Part shown: positions 1 through 9,047 of the stretch, in pieces
How positions within the stretch are numbered: the stretch's first letter is position 1
Layout of the letters: each line of letters begins with the position of its first letter
Assembly (NCBI GenBank): GCA_017460805.1
Contig: JAFUAF010000010.1
Span: 186,001 to 250,000 of the forward strand
Direction of reading: 5' to 3'
Length of the DNA: 64,000 nucleotides
Origin: Bacillota bacterium
GTDB lineage: Bacteria > Bacillota > Clostridia > Lachnospirales > CAG-274
The notes under the pieces: generated by a model
What the model was told of the DNA's origin: nothing
The model's input: only the letters and a program-made list of their open reading frames with translations
The model's database searches: none
Made by a program: the position numbers and the translations under genes

Positions 1-30
1 ACCTTCTTTCAAAGTTTATTGCTTCAAAGT

Positions 31-1182
31 TTATTGAGCTTCAGCTGTTGTTTCTTCGATTTTTTCATCATCAAAAAATCCAAGGCTGCGCATACTGTCC
101 GCAGCTATCATACCTGTTGCATAGGTACCCAGACTGCTGAAATATTCCTCACTTGCAAAATATGATTCGGGGATAACACCTGTTTTTGCAAGTTTTATGT
201 CCGCATCGGTAAGTGTAAAACTGTCATGCGGTTTTTCGGCATCTTCACAAAGCTTTTGTCTTATATTTACAAAATGGTCGCCAAACTCTGCCGCAAGTGC
301 GGTTTCAAGTGCCTGCATAACCGCGAGGTCGCCCCTTACGGGACCCATGACTATATACTTATCATTACCCTCATCAAGATTGTCCACCATTGCGCGGTAC
401 ACCTTTACCGTCGCTTCCGTATCGGCAAACATATCGTCACTGCCAACAAAAAAAACGGTAATATCACTTAATCTAAGGTTCATGCCTCTTGTTGTAACGG
501 GCTGCGTTTCCATTACCATAGTACGCTCCCCGCTTGCGGAGCGTGTGAAATACATCTTGTCGCCCATACGCGATATCATACCTTCCACTCCGCATATCTC
601 ACACGGATTAAGACCCGCATTTTTGGAAAGGTCAAGCCATGTTTTATTTCCGTTTTCGTTATTTAAAACTATCTCTGCGGGAGTTTTGTCCTCGGGAATA
701 ATAAACGGCGTAACCATAAGCGGGATACCGCCCTCACGGCCTGCCACACCAAGCAGAGAATCCCTGTCGGCTGCGATATTGTAGACCGTGCGGTTAAGCT
801 CGCCCGCAAGTATACCCGCATATGACGTCGTACCCTCATCCGCAGTTAAAGTAAAACTGTCGCCCCAGCACGAAACAGGTGTCGGTTCTTTCATCATGCT
901 CACGGGCATACCCTCCACTTTGCCGGGTTCTGCATCGACATCATCAGTCTCATTTTCATAATTTGCCATTACTTTGTAATAATTTTCGGGAACAGCGTCG
1001 GAAACATCCTCACGCGTTACCGCCTTTATAACTATAACAAGTGTCATGGCAACGCCTATCAGCACCAAAGATACGGCTACAACCTTGTCAAACTTCATCA
1101 TATGTCTGTTTTTTCGGCCTCTTTCTATGGTGTTTTCGCGGTTTCTCCTTAATGCGGCTTTTTTGCCGTCACTTAATTTCAA
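31..1182 (-). CDS. SGNH-hydrolase-like membrane-anchored protein
   Basis: A 383-residue protein with a basic cytoplasmic N-terminus, one membrane segment at about residues 30-52, and an extracellular domain. That domain carries a GDS(F/L)-type motif (CWGDSFTL, near residue 105), which is block I of the SGNH/GDSL hydrolase fold, and a late D-x-x-T/H-like stretch near residue 320. The substrate cannot be read from the sequence; surface esterase or acyl-modification roles are known for the fold. The start is TTG at 1182, with GGTGG about nine bases upstream; no in-frame ATG has a better site. It is followed by no gene within the window and preceded by the methyltransferase gene on the same strand. 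Fold assignment is by motif only; function is inferred. Confidence 0.6.
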   Translation of the reverse strand: MKLSDGKKAALRRNRENTIERGRKNRHMMKFDKVVAVSLVLIGVAMTLVIVIKAVTREDVSDAVPENYYKVMANYENETDDVDAEPGKVEGMPVSMMKEPTPVSCWGDSFTLTADEGTTSYAGILAGELNRTVYNIAADRDSLLGVAGREGGIPLMVTPFIIPEDKTPAEIVLNNENGNKTWLDLSKNAGLNPCEICGVEGMISRMGDKMYFTRSASGERTMVMETQPVTTRGMNLRLSDITVFFVGSDDMFADTEATVKVYRAMVDNLDEGNDKYIVMGPVRGDLAVMQALETALAAEFGDHFVNIRQKLCEDAEKPHDSFTLTDADIKLAKTGVIPESYFASEEYFSSLGTYATGMIAADSMRSLGFFDDEKIEETTAEAQ

Positions 1183-1244
1183 TTTAATTTACCACCAATC
1201 TGTATAAAAATTACCGCTGCAATATACAGCCAGTTTATATCATA

Positions 1245-2429
1245 TCATATTTTGTTATTCTTTTCAAGTCCATTTGAAGCAAAACATAATCTGTACAAAC
1301 ACTGGTCGGCACCAAAGAGCACCAACTGTTTTTCAAGTGCCTGTTTTTTTGTTTCATCAAAAGGTCTGTTGGTCTTTACCGCCCTTATCATTATGTTTTT
1401 TGGCGTATGCTCCATATCTATAAATTCCATTACATCGGTTTTATAACCCATTATTTCCAAAATCTGAGCCCTTATACCGTCGGTCAGCAAAGCCGCAAAA
1501 CGTTCTTTTAAGATACCATGCTCCATTATAGCAGAAAGATCTTCGTTTTTTATCTGTTTGTTCAGTTCATGCTGACAGCAGGGTACGCTCATTATTACCC
1601 TGCATCCCCACCTTATACCGTGATACATGGCAATATCTGTAGCGGTATCGCAGGCATGAAGCGTGATTATCATTGCTATATCATCATTATCATTGTTTAT
1701 CTCTGCTATATCCTTATTGAAAAATTCAAGGGCATCAAAACCGAATTCCTTGGCAAGCTTATTGCAGTGTTCCACCACATCGGCCTTTAAGTCATAGCCC
1801 CGAATCTTCACATTTTTACCCTTTATCCCGTTAAAATAATGATACATGGCAAAGGTAAGATAGCTTTTGCCGCAGCCCATATCCACTATAGTGCAGTTAT
1901 CGGGCAGCTTGTCCTCCACATCCCTTAACATCTCCAAAAATCGGTTTATCTGTCGGAATTTTTTCTGCATGCCGCTTGTTACATTTCCGTTTTCGTCCAT
2001 TATTCCAAGCGCAGTCATCCACGGCACAGCCATGCCGCCAAGAATGTAGTTTTTGCGTCTGTTGTGCTCTTTTTCCGAAAACACGCTGTAATTTACATTT
2101 TGTTTAAGCCCCGTTATCTTGAACTGTCTGTCCTTGTTCATAAGCACGGTAAGCATAACATTGCCCTTAATCTGACATTGTTTAAAACCCTCGTCCCGCA
2201 TAAGCGCAAGAATACGCGGCAGCACCCTATCCCATGGCTCGTTTTCATGCGTCACCTTATTGTCTGCATAAAACTGAAACTGGTAGACCGCTCCGTCCTT
2301 CGACTGTGTTTTTTGTATTTTGATTTTTTTCAAAGGCTGCGACCGTTTTGCGGGATTTGCAATAACAGCCTCCTCTATATCCGTCACACGCTCGCTTAAT
2401 TTAAGAAGCGCCTTATCTATCGTATCCAT
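1245..2429 (-). CDS. Class I SAM-dependent methyltransferase (Methyltransf_32-like)
   Basis: About 394 residues. The SAM-binding motif I is visible as VDMGCGKSYLTF in the middle of the protein, and a later ITLHACDTATD...SVPCCQHEL block matches the cysteine-containing catalytic region typical of Methyltransf_32 proteins. An N-terminal domain of about 150 residues precedes the Rossmann core. Substrate unknown; relatives are often considered RNA or protein methyltransferases, but this is not demonstrable here. A longer GTG start at 2438 exists, but the AGGTG ribosome site overlaps it and is correctly spaced for the ATG at 2429, which I chose. The gene stands alone between the kinase gene upstream and the SGNH gene downstream. 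Confidence 0.75.
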   Translation of the reverse strand: MDTIDKALLKLSERVTDIEEAVIANPAKRSQPLKKIKIQKTQSKDGAVYQFQFYADNKVTHENEPWDRVLPRILALMRDEGFKQCQIKGNVMLTVLMNKDRQFKITGLKQNVNYSVFSEKEHNRRKNYILGGMAVPWMTALGIMDENGNVTSGMQKKFRQINRFLEMLRDVEDKLPDNCTIVDMGCGKSYLTFAMYHYFNGIKGKNVKIRGYDLKADVVEHCNKLAKEFGFDALEFFNKDIAEINNDNDDIAMIITLHACDTATDIAMYHGIRWGCRVIMSVPCCQHELNKQIKNEDLSAIMEHGILKERFAALLTDGIRAQILEIMGYKTDVMEFIDMEHTPKNIMIRAVKTNRPFDETKKQALEKQLVLFGADQCLYRLCFASNGLEKNNKI

Positions 2430-2529
2430 ATTTGTCACCTTTTTTATAGCTCACAGAATTTATAATTCAAAGAAGTCCATTATTTCATTTCACCTTCTTT
2501 TTATTCTGTCCGATAATTCGCGTAAAATC

Positions 2530-2572
2530 AAAGGCCGCCGCAAGCATTATTAAACCTTGGTCAGCTGCGGCG
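2530..2572 (-). terminator. Possible terminator after the nucleoside kinase gene
   Basis: Complementary CGCCGC (2536-2541) and GCGGCG (2567-2572) arms lie just downstream of the kinase stop. On the minus strand they are followed by CCTTTGATTTT, a weak U-rich tail. The loop is long, so this is only a moderate candidate. Confidence 0.4.
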
Positions 2573-2590
2573 ATCCCTGAAATAAGAGCA

Positions 2591-4225
2591 TTATTTAAAG
2601 CAGCTGCCGCCGACAAACTCCCTTACAAGAGAATTGGGCGGTACAAGTTCGCTGCTCAAAGGCAGGAAGCTGTTCAAAAACTTGAGCAGTCTGTTTGCCT
2701 CGGTATAGGCCTTGCTGTCACGCGGAACGCGGAAAAGCACAGGCTCTACAAGCGGTTTTATCACACAAAGTTCGTATATCAAAGCGGAATTGAAAATAAC
2801 ATCCGCATTTTCCTGATATGGATAAATATTCTTTTCCTCGCCCGCATTTACCATCGGCCATATCTCTATAGTCTCGTCGGCATCAAAGCCCCTTGTACGG
2901 AAATCCCTTACCATACGCCTTAACATACGCGTATCGGTAGTGGGTATTCTGTTATGCTCGTCAAGGTTAAGCTGCGTAAGGGCGGAAATATATATCCTGT
3001 AGACCGCATCGTCGGGCAGTTCGTTTGTAAGCTTCGGGTTAAGGCCATGTATGCCCTCGATTATAAGCACATCATGTTCTTCAAGGCTTATTGTCCTGCC
3101 CGGCTGACGTTTGCCCGTAATAAAATTAAATTCGGGCAGCTGAACTGTTTTGCCTGCAAGCAAGTCGTTAAGATTTTCGTTGAAAAGGCGTATATCCAGT
3201 GCTTCAAGGTTTTCAAAATTCTTTTCGCCGTTTTCGTCGGGTTCTATTTTATCCTTGTCGAAATAGTAGTCGTCAAGCGAGATAAGGCGCGGTGTTTTGC
3301 CGTTTACACGCAGCTGAACACCAAGTCTTTTTGCAAAAGTCGTCTTGCCCGAGGACGAAGGCCCCGCAACAAGCACTACTTTCCTGTTGCCGCTTGTTAT
3401 GGCATCCGCTATCTCGACAAGTTTCTTCTCGTGAAGAGCCTCACATACCAGTATAAGGTCGCTTATCTTGCCGTTGCAGATTATTTCGTTAAGCGCACCG
3501 ACCGTATCGGCCTGCATGATAGTTGACCAGCGGTTGCACTCGTCAAAAATGGCGCATATCTTTTTATAGTCTTTCATAGGGCGAAGAGCACCCGGATTTT
3601 TTGGGTCTTCAACCTGTAAGATAAAGCCGCCGTTGTACTTTACAAGGTCAAATATTCTGATAAAGCCTGTTTCCGGCACAAGCGGACCGTAAAGGTATTC
3701 ATAAAAATTGCCGACTTTGTAGATGCTTGCACTTTGTGTTTTTATGTACTGGAGCGATTTTATACGTTTTTCAAGGCCGTATTCCTTAAATATCATTCTT
3801 GCGCGCTCGATCGGCACGGTTTTCTTTTCTATAGGAAGATTATCACTTACGATCCTCTTCATTTCCGCCTTTATCTCGTCAAGCTGCTCCTGTGTAAGTT
3901 CTTCCCCGTCATTTCGGCAGAAAAGATTGCGGTTGACGGTGTGTTCCGTCCAGATCTTCGCCTTGCTGCCAAGTACACGGTTCGCCGCCATAAGCATTAT
4001 AAGTATGGCACTTTTCTGATAGGAGCGCAGACCGCTGCTTGATGTTATATCCAAAAACTCCACCTTCGAGGGATATTCTATCTTTGTTGTAAGTTCGCAA
4101 AGCTCGTTGTTTACAGCCGCAAGAAGTATATTTTCATCGCGTTTTTTTGCAAGCGCAACAAGATTTTCGCCCTGCTCCAGGTCTACTGTCCTGTTGTCAT
4201 TTAAAATAGTTACGGGAATTTTCAT
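2591..4225 (-). CDS. TGS-domain nucleoside (uridine-like) kinase
   Basis: A 544-residue cytosolic protein. The N-terminal 60 residues resemble a TGS domain, followed by a threonyl-tRNA-synthetase second-additional-domain-like region and, from about residue 285, a P-loop kinase of the uridine kinase/phosphoribulokinase family. The Walker A motif GPSSSGKTTFAKRL is intact, as are a downstream SLDDYYFD segment (substrate-side aspartates) and an IIEGIHGLNP block typical of uridine kinases. This fusion is common in Clostridia and is annotated as nucleoside kinase; the exact nucleoside substrate is not established by sequence. The ATG at 4225 has GGAGGGTG upstream. It lies 12 bases after mntP, so the two are probably co-transcribed. 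Confidence 0.85.
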   Translation of the reverse strand: MKIPVTILNDNRTVDLEQGENLVALAKKRDENILLAAVNNELCELTTKIEYPSKVEFLDITSSSGLRSYQKSAILIMLMAANRVLGSKAKIWTEHTVNRNLFCRNDGEELTQEQLDEIKAEMKRIVSDNLPIEKKTVPIERARMIFKEYGLEKRIKSLQYIKTQSASIYKVGNFYEYLYGPLVPETGFIRIFDLVKYNGGFILQVEDPKNPGALRPMKDYKKICAIFDECNRWSTIMQADTVGALNEIICNGKISDLILVCEALHEKKLVEIADAITSGNRKVVLVAGPSSSGKTTFAKRLGVQLRVNGKTPRLISLDDYYFDKDKIEPDENGEKNFENLEALDIRLFNENLNDLLAGKTVQLPEFNFITGKRQPGRTISLEEHDVLIIEGIHGLNPKLTNELPDDAVYRIYISALTQLNLDEHNRIPTTDTRMLRRMVRDFRTRGFDADETIEIWPMVNAGEEKNIYPYQENADVIFNSALIYELCVIKPLVEPVLFRVPRDSKAYTEANRLLKFLNSFLPLSSELVPPNSLVREFVGGSCFK

Positions 4226-4237
4226 TTTATCACCCTC

Positions 4238-4816
4238 CTAAAAAAATAAATCGGTAATAAGAATTCTTAAACCTATTATTATAAGTACAATACCGCCTAT
4301 ACAAGCGGAATACTTTTCAAATTTGCTGCCTATGCGGCTGCCGGCAAGCACGCCCGCAAAGCTTAAAGCAAAGGCCACAATGCCTATAATTGCCGACGAA
4401 AGCCAGATATCCACATTGTCGGTAAGTGCAAAGCTGACACCTACCGCAAGTGCATCAATGCTTGTTGCAACAGCAAGCATGACTAAATTTTTTGCCGACA
4501 TAATGCGTTTTTCGTCAAGTTCTTCATCTTTTTCATCGCTGTCGGGCTGTCTGCTGTCCCATATCATTTTGCCGCCTATAACCGAAAGCAGGCCAAAAGC
4601 GACCCAATGGTCTATCATCTCGATATAGCTGCCAAAACCAAGGCCGCAGAAATAGCCTATCACAGGCATAACAAACTGAAAGCCGCCAAAATAAAGTCCA
4701 AACACGACCGCATGGCCTGCATTGGCTTTTTTAAGCGCAAGCCCATTGGAAGCGGACACCGCCAAAGCATCCATAGCAAGACTTAACGCGATCACAAATA
4801 TTTCTATTAAACTCAT
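4238..4816 (-). CDS. mntP: Manganese efflux pump MntP
   Basis: A 192-residue integral membrane protein with six hydrophobic segments. It carries the two pseudo-repeated acidic motifs of the MntP/DUF204 family: SLAMDALAVSASNG near the N-terminus and SIDALAVGVSFAL in the second half, whose aspartates are needed for Mn2+ export in characterised homologues. Length matches the family. GGGAGA precedes the ATG. The 40-base space upstream is too short for a yybP-ykoY manganese riboswitch and shows none. The kinase gene follows by 12 bases. Identification is confident from the motifs; manganese as substrate is by family knowledge. Confidence 0.92.
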   Translation of the reverse strand: MSLIEIFVIALSLAMDALAVSASNGLALKKANAGHAVVFGLYFGGFQFVMPVIGYFCGLGFGSYIEMIDHWVAFGLLSVIGGKMIWDSRQPDSDEKDEELDEKRIMSAKNLVMLAVATSIDALAVGVSFALTDNVDIWLSSAIIGIVAFALSFAGVLAGSRIGSKFEKYSACIGGIVLIIIGLRILITDLFF

Positions 4817-4856
4817 TTAGATCTCCCTGAAAATAAAATAAGTCGCACAAAATATT

Positions 4857-7187
4857 TTATGCTGCCGATGCGATTTTTAACACCTGCTTCACATCATCGT
4901 CATCTATTACCCCGTCGGGGTCTGCATCGGCATTTGCAAAGCCTGTTTTATCAAGCTCTATGCTGCCGTTTTTATACATAATAGCCTGTATGGCATCAAT
5001 AACATTCACGCTGCCGCTCTTGTCGGTATCGCCAAGAAGAGTATCGGCGGGCACCTGTCTTTTTACCTCGGGCATAGAGACATAAAAATCTCTGTCCGCC
5101 GCTTTTATTGCCGTTATCATATATACGGAAGATATCTCGTTTATACCGCCCGTTACGGTCGCTTCAAGCGGCGAATTTTCGCCGATATAAAGCTGTACTT
5201 TATTGTTATCGATGTCTATTACAAATCTGTAGCTGTACTCTTTAAGTGCAAGCGCATTAGCTGAGGAAACATAGTTTCCGTTAACATTGAGCGCAAGCAT
5301 TTTACTTCCTGCGTCATCGGTGCAAAATCCAAGACTTAATGCGCTATTACTGCCCGTTTTATCCTTGACCTGAATAAAATTCCATTTGCCTGCAACTTTT
5401 GTGGGTCTAAACTTTCCGCTTATCTCAACAACACCGTTTTTCTGCGCTTTAAAAGGCACAGTCCACTCCGTTGTTGTAGTTGTTGAAGTATCGTGTATAA
5501 GATAAGTGCCGTCGCTTTGCTTTATAACGCTGTTTTCGCCGTCTGCCGCTGCCCCGTCCAAAATAGTGCTTACAGCAGGGTCGAATTTTTTAATATCTAT
5601 AAGCTTTGTTTCCTCTTCCGGCTCATCCGATTCTATCGGCTCTATCTCGCCATTGTATTCGGCCTTTGAGTCCGCTTTCATTATACCCGACTCCGCAATG
5701 CAAGTCGTTTTGGCTTCTTCTGCCGTCTGTAAAAGCGTCACATTTGAAGCCCCGTTTTTGTAGTAGAAAACACTTGAATTTGTATCAAAATTAGGATACG
5801 GGTTTTTATTTTCGGATACAGTGTACGTTGCAGCACGGTCTGTCGCCGTTTTTATAGTTCCTGCCCTGTCATTCTTTTTGCTGTTTGAAAAAACATCATT
5901 ATACGACTTTACAACAGGGTTGCCCTGACTGCTGCTTGATGTTGTGAGTATGGCATAGGAGCAGTTTTCAAAATAATTCGCTTCCGAGAATACCCATGCA
6001 CTCGCTCTTGTGTCTATGCAGTTGCCGCCCTTGTAAAAATAGTTGTTGTAGCTGTGCATATTAGCCTGTCTGATAAGCGGCATACGCGAGCTTACATTAT
6101 CAAAATAATTGTGATGCCATGTGATATGGTACTGTTTTACAGGATCGTCGTTGCCGTTAAGGGATGTCTTGTGGCAGTTGTTAAAGCGGTTGTAGCTGTA
6201 TGTTACATACTGACCGCAGGCAAGGTCTGTAGAGCCGTCGCCCTCTGCCTTGTCTTTATCATCAACGTACAGTTCGTTCAGCTCCGTATTGTCACCCACC
6301 TCAAATGTACAGTTATGTAGCCAAGCATACATACAGTTATTGGAATCCGAGCCTATAAAACTGCACGCATCTTCGGGATATTTGGTAAAATGCAGATTTC
6401 TTGCTTCCACATACTTGCATTTTTTAAAGGTAAAGCCCCACTTTAAGATCGTGGCATCCGTGCCTATACCCTCAATTGTCACATTTGATATATCGTCGCA
6501 GGTTTCAAGCATATTAAGACAGGTATCCTTACCTTTTGTCCATGTACTTCTTAAACCGTCTATCGCCGTAATACCGCTGTTTTCGCTGCAATCCTGTGTC
6601 GGCTCGTCATTTGAATCAAGATACCATCCGCGTGTTTCCACCGTACCGATAAAACGCACGATAAGCGGATAACTTCTTTTTGTTTTTAAAATATTGACAA
6701 TACCTTTTTTGCCGTCAAGTGTGACTGTGTTTTTATTGTCGTTTGTAACATAAATTATTTCTGCGCCGTCCTTTGGCGTACCGTCATTATTATACGCACC
6801 CACACCCGTACTGCCTGCGCCGAAATGCGCATAGCCCGAGCGGTCATAGTTATCGACATAAATATTTTCTTTTGTCAGCTCCGTGCCGTCTTTAAGAACT
6901 ACTTTTATATCATATGTACCTGCCGCAAGGCCGGGTATATCCACGCGTCCGCCGCCGTTTGAGTCGCTTCTGACAAGTTCCTTATCTACTGCCGTATACT
7001 CGGTATCGCCGCTCTTTTTATAATATGCCGCAGCAAGATCCGCATTGCTGTCATTTGTCCATGTCATATACATACATTCATGCCATCCCGCACAGCTGCT
7101 TATCTGCGAAGCCGCAAAGACTTCCGTAACACTTATGCACGAAAGGGTCATTACCGCCGACAATAAAAATGCCGATATTTTTTTCAT
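4857..7187 (-). CDS. Secreted PL1 pectate lyase with C-terminal dockerin
   Basis: A 776-residue secreted enzyme. A signal peptide covers about residues 1-26 (lysines, then a hydrophobic stretch ending AFA). Residues about 130-480 form a right-handed beta-helix of polysaccharide lyase family 1: ITWHHNYF and the following SRMPLIRQANMHSYNNYF block give the catalytic arginine and the conserved NN. This family cleaves polygalacturonate by beta-elimination, with calcium. Residues about 540-705 form a beta-sandwich likely to bind carbohydrate. The C-terminus (about 715-776) holds two dockerin type I repeats, GDTDKSGSVNVIDAIQAIM and NADADPDGVIDDDDVKQVL, each with a calcium-loop aspartate pattern. GGAGG precedes the ATG. 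It sits only 20 bases after divIVA, an unusual place for a catabolic gene. Confidence 0.9.
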   Translation of the reverse strand: MKKISAFLLSAVMTLSCISVTEVFAASQISSCAGWHECMYMTWTNDSNADLAAAYYKKSGDTEYTAVDKELVRSDSNGGGRVDIPGLAAGTYDIKVVLKDGTELTKENIYVDNYDRSGYAHFGAGSTGVGAYNNDGTPKDGAEIIYVTNDNKNTVTLDGKKGIVNILKTKRSYPLIVRFIGTVETRGWYLDSNDEPTQDCSENSGITAIDGLRSTWTKGKDTCLNMLETCDDISNVTIEGIGTDATILKWGFTFKKCKYVEARNLHFTKYPEDACSFIGSDSNNCMYAWLHNCTFEVGDNTELNELYVDDKDKAEGDGSTDLACGQYVTYSYNRFNNCHKTSLNGNDDPVKQYHITWHHNYFDNVSSRMPLIRQANMHSYNNYFYKGGNCIDTRASAWVFSEANYFENCSYAILTTSSSSQGNPVVKSYNDVFSNSKKNDRAGTIKTATDRAATYTVSENKNPYPNFDTNSSVFYYKNGASNVTLLQTAEEAKTTCIAESGIMKADSKAEYNGEIEPIESDEPEEETKLIDIKKFDPAVSTILDGAAADGENSVIKQSDGTYLIHDTSTTTTTEWTVPFKAQKNGVVEISGKFRPTKVAGKWNFIQVKDKTGSNSALSLGFCTDDAGSKMLALNVNGNYVSSANALALKEYSYRFVIDIDNNKVQLYIGENSPLEATVTGGINEISSVYMITAIKAADRDFYVSMPEVKRQVPADTLLGDTDKSGSVNVIDAIQAIMYKNGSIELDKTGFANADADPDGVIDDDDVKQVLKIASAA

Positions 7188-7207
7188 AATATTTCCTCCA
7201 CTTTATC

Positions 7208-7951
7208 TTACGACTCTTCAAAAAGATCGCCAAGCGCCTTTAATTTTCTCTCCTGCTCCGCTTTTTTAGCAGCCGCAAGGTCGGGTACGGTCAAAGGAGT
7301 ATCGCCGAGTTCCGAGTCAAAGTCCCCATCAAAGTCATCCTCGTCATATTCCTCATCATCATATGCCTCGTCATTATAATCATCTTCGGCATTTTCTTCT
7401 TCAAAACCGTCGTCAAACTCATCCTCATATTCTTCGTCATATTCCGGTTCATCCTCATAATCCGACCTGTTATTGTATCTTGTGGGCTTTTTGTGTATAT
7501 CTTCCGTATCGAAAATATCTTCCTCAAGCATTTCAAGTTCCGCCTGCAAGGTATGTTTTATTCTCGTTCTTAAAAGTTCATAGCTCTTTTTAAGAGAATA
7601 TATCTCGTTTTCAAGTTCTTTTTTCTGTTCAAAGGTCTTTGCAACCAGCTTTTCGACCTCTATTTCGGCGCGGTCAAGGATATTGTCTGCCTGTTCCTCC
7701 GCCATGCTTTTTGTTTCTTTAGCCGCTTTTTCAGCCAGTTTTATAGAACTGCGTATAGCATCTTCCATTCCCTCAAAGCGCTTGATATTTTCCTCAAGAG
7801 AAGCTACCTTGCTGTTAAGTTTGACATTATCTCTGAACACTTTTTCATAGTCAACAAGAAGTTTATCGATAAAATCGTCAACTTCATCAACAGAATAGCC
7901 CAAAGCCACCTTTTTAAACTGTAAATTTTCTATATCACTCGGTGTCATCAT
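7208..7951 (-). CDS. divIVA: DivIVA-family cell division/polar protein
   Basis: 247 residues. The N-terminal DivIVA signature is clear (MTPSDIENLQFKKVALGYS, then VDEVDDFIDKL), followed by a long coiled coil to about residue 145 and a very acidic tail rich in D, E and Y, ending in a short basic-acidic helix. DivIVA proteins bind curved membrane at division sites and poles and recruit partners. Two consecutive ATGs open the gene; GGGGGA lies about nine bases upstream of the first. It closes the conserved ylmE-sepF-ylmG-ylmH-divIVA block, with 17 bases to ylmH. The acidic tail is longer than in Bacillus and probably species-specific. Confidence 0.92.
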   Translation of the reverse strand: MMTPSDIENLQFKKVALGYSVDEVDDFIDKLLVDYEKVFRDNVKLNSKVASLEENIKRFEGMEDAIRSSIKLAEKAAKETKSMAEEQADNILDRAEIEVEKLVAKTFEQKKELENEIYSLKKSYELLRTRIKHTLQAELEMLEEDIFDTEDIHKKPTRYNNRSDYEDEPEYDEEYEDEFDDGFEEENAEDDYNDEAYDDEEYDEDDFDGDFDSELGDTPLTVPDLAAAKKAEQERKLKALGDLFEES

Positions 7952-7968
7952 AGGAATACATCCCCCTT

Positions 7969-8748
7969 TTATTTATATATTTGTACTGTGATAAGTATTC
8001 TGTCTTTTTTTGTTTTGCCGTTTATTTCTTTAATAACAGCCCTGCCGCAGCCTCTGAGTGTGATTATATCTCCCTCCGAGACCTGTTTTGACGGAGAGCT
8101 TTCGCCAAGCCAGTTAATATAGGCCTTTTCGCCTTTTATCAAATCCGCCACTTTTGTCCTTGACATATTGAAACAGCCGCCAAGCACAGCATCAAGCCTT
8201 AACGATGCGACCGTCATTTTCTTTTCCGCCGCTTCTTTTACGGGAGGAGAGTAATTTTCAAGTTCACGCACCTTTACTTTTGTATGGCCGACATATTCAA
8301 GGTTTGTAACGATATAGCCGCTGATAGACGTATCGGCAAATATTACCGCGCGTTCATCCTCGACAATAATATCGCCGATTTTATCCCTTGTTATCCCAAG
8401 CCCAAGTACGGAGCCAAGAAAATCCCTGTGGGTCAAGCCTTTCGAAAATCGGGTAAAAGCCACCTCAACGGCGGTTATTGGAAAATCGGTCTCACTCCAC
8501 TCCATATAATCGGGAAAAAAGCCCATCATCCTGCGTTCCGCATCTTCAAAGCCGCCAAATGAAACCGCCTGCATATCGGTATATCCAAGTATCTCCTTAA
8601 AACGTTTTAATTTGAACGGATCAAAAAACGCAGTAAAAGCGGGTATATTTTTTCTTTCCGCAGCATCCGCCTTGTCCAAAGCACGGGCATAAGCCGTTTT
8701 TTCATCGCCGTCGGAAATATTTTTCAAAAGTTCCTCTTTATTGAACAT
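7969..8748 (-). CDS. ylmH: YlmH-type S4-domain RNA-binding protein
   Basis: About 259 residues. The C-terminal third holds an S4 RNA-binding domain (SLRLDAVLGGCFNMSRTKVA...INW), the hallmark of YlmH; the N-terminal two thirds match the YlmH-specific region. Family members bind ribosome-associated RNA and act in ribosome quality control in Firmicutes. A longer reading frame starts at a TTG (8775) inside yggT, but the ATG at 8748 has GAGG eight bases upstream and begins just after the yggT stop, so I prefer it. Position between yggT and divIVA is the usual one. Confidence 0.88.
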   Translation of the reverse strand: MFNKEELLKNISDGDEKTAYARALDKADAAERKNIPAFTAFFDPFKLKRFKEILGYTDMQAVSFGGFEDAERRMMGFFPDYMEWSETDFPITAVEVAFTRFSKGLTHRDFLGSVLGLGITRDKIGDIIVEDERAVIFADTSISGYIVTNLEYVGHTKVKVRELENYSPPVKEAAEKKMTVASLRLDAVLGGCFNMSRTKVADLIKGEKAYINWLGESSPSKQVSEGDIITLRGCGRAVIKEINGKTKKDRILITVQIYK

Positions 8749-8758
8749 GACCTTATCC

Positions 8759-9031
8759 TCAGCGCAGCATGCCAAGCACTATCTGCTCTATGCCCGATAT
8801 AAGCAAAAGCGCTATAACAGGCGAAAAATCAAGCATCCGCATACTGCCGCCTATAGGCGATCTATATACCATATTTCTTATGGGTCCCAGAATAGGCTCC
8901 GTAATACTGTACAAGAATTTTTTTATCGGATTGTTGTTGTCAATGGGAAACCACGATAAAATACAGCGTATAAGTATGGCATAATACAGTATATTTACAA
9001 AATTTACAATAACTTCTGCCGCAATACTCAT
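8759..9031 (-). CDS. ylmG: YggT family membrane protein (YlmG)
   Basis: A 90-residue protein with two hydrophobic segments separated by the family signature region SWFPIDNNNPIKKFLYSITEP, followed by ILGPIR. YggT/YlmG proteins are small membrane proteins linked to cell division or envelope function; the molecular role is not settled. It sits in the standard order between sepF and ylmH, with spacings of 16 and 10 bases, consistent with a single operon. Confidence 0.9.
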   Translation of the reverse strand: MSIAAEVIVNFVNILYYAILIRCILSWFPIDNNNPIKKFLYSITEPILGPIRNMVYRSPIGGSMRMLDFSPVIALLLISGIEQIVLGMLR

Positions 9032-9047
9032 ATTCCGTCTCCTTTTC

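Noticed and set aside
2063..3530. Several long open frames on the plus strand opposite the methyltransferase and kinase genes
   Set aside because: They run opposite well-recognised proteins, have no ribosome sites and show cysteine-rich or basic composition typical of antisense frames.
4817..4856. Manganese riboswitch before mntP
   Set aside because: Only 40 bases are available upstream, too short for a yybP-ykoY element, and no such motif is visible.
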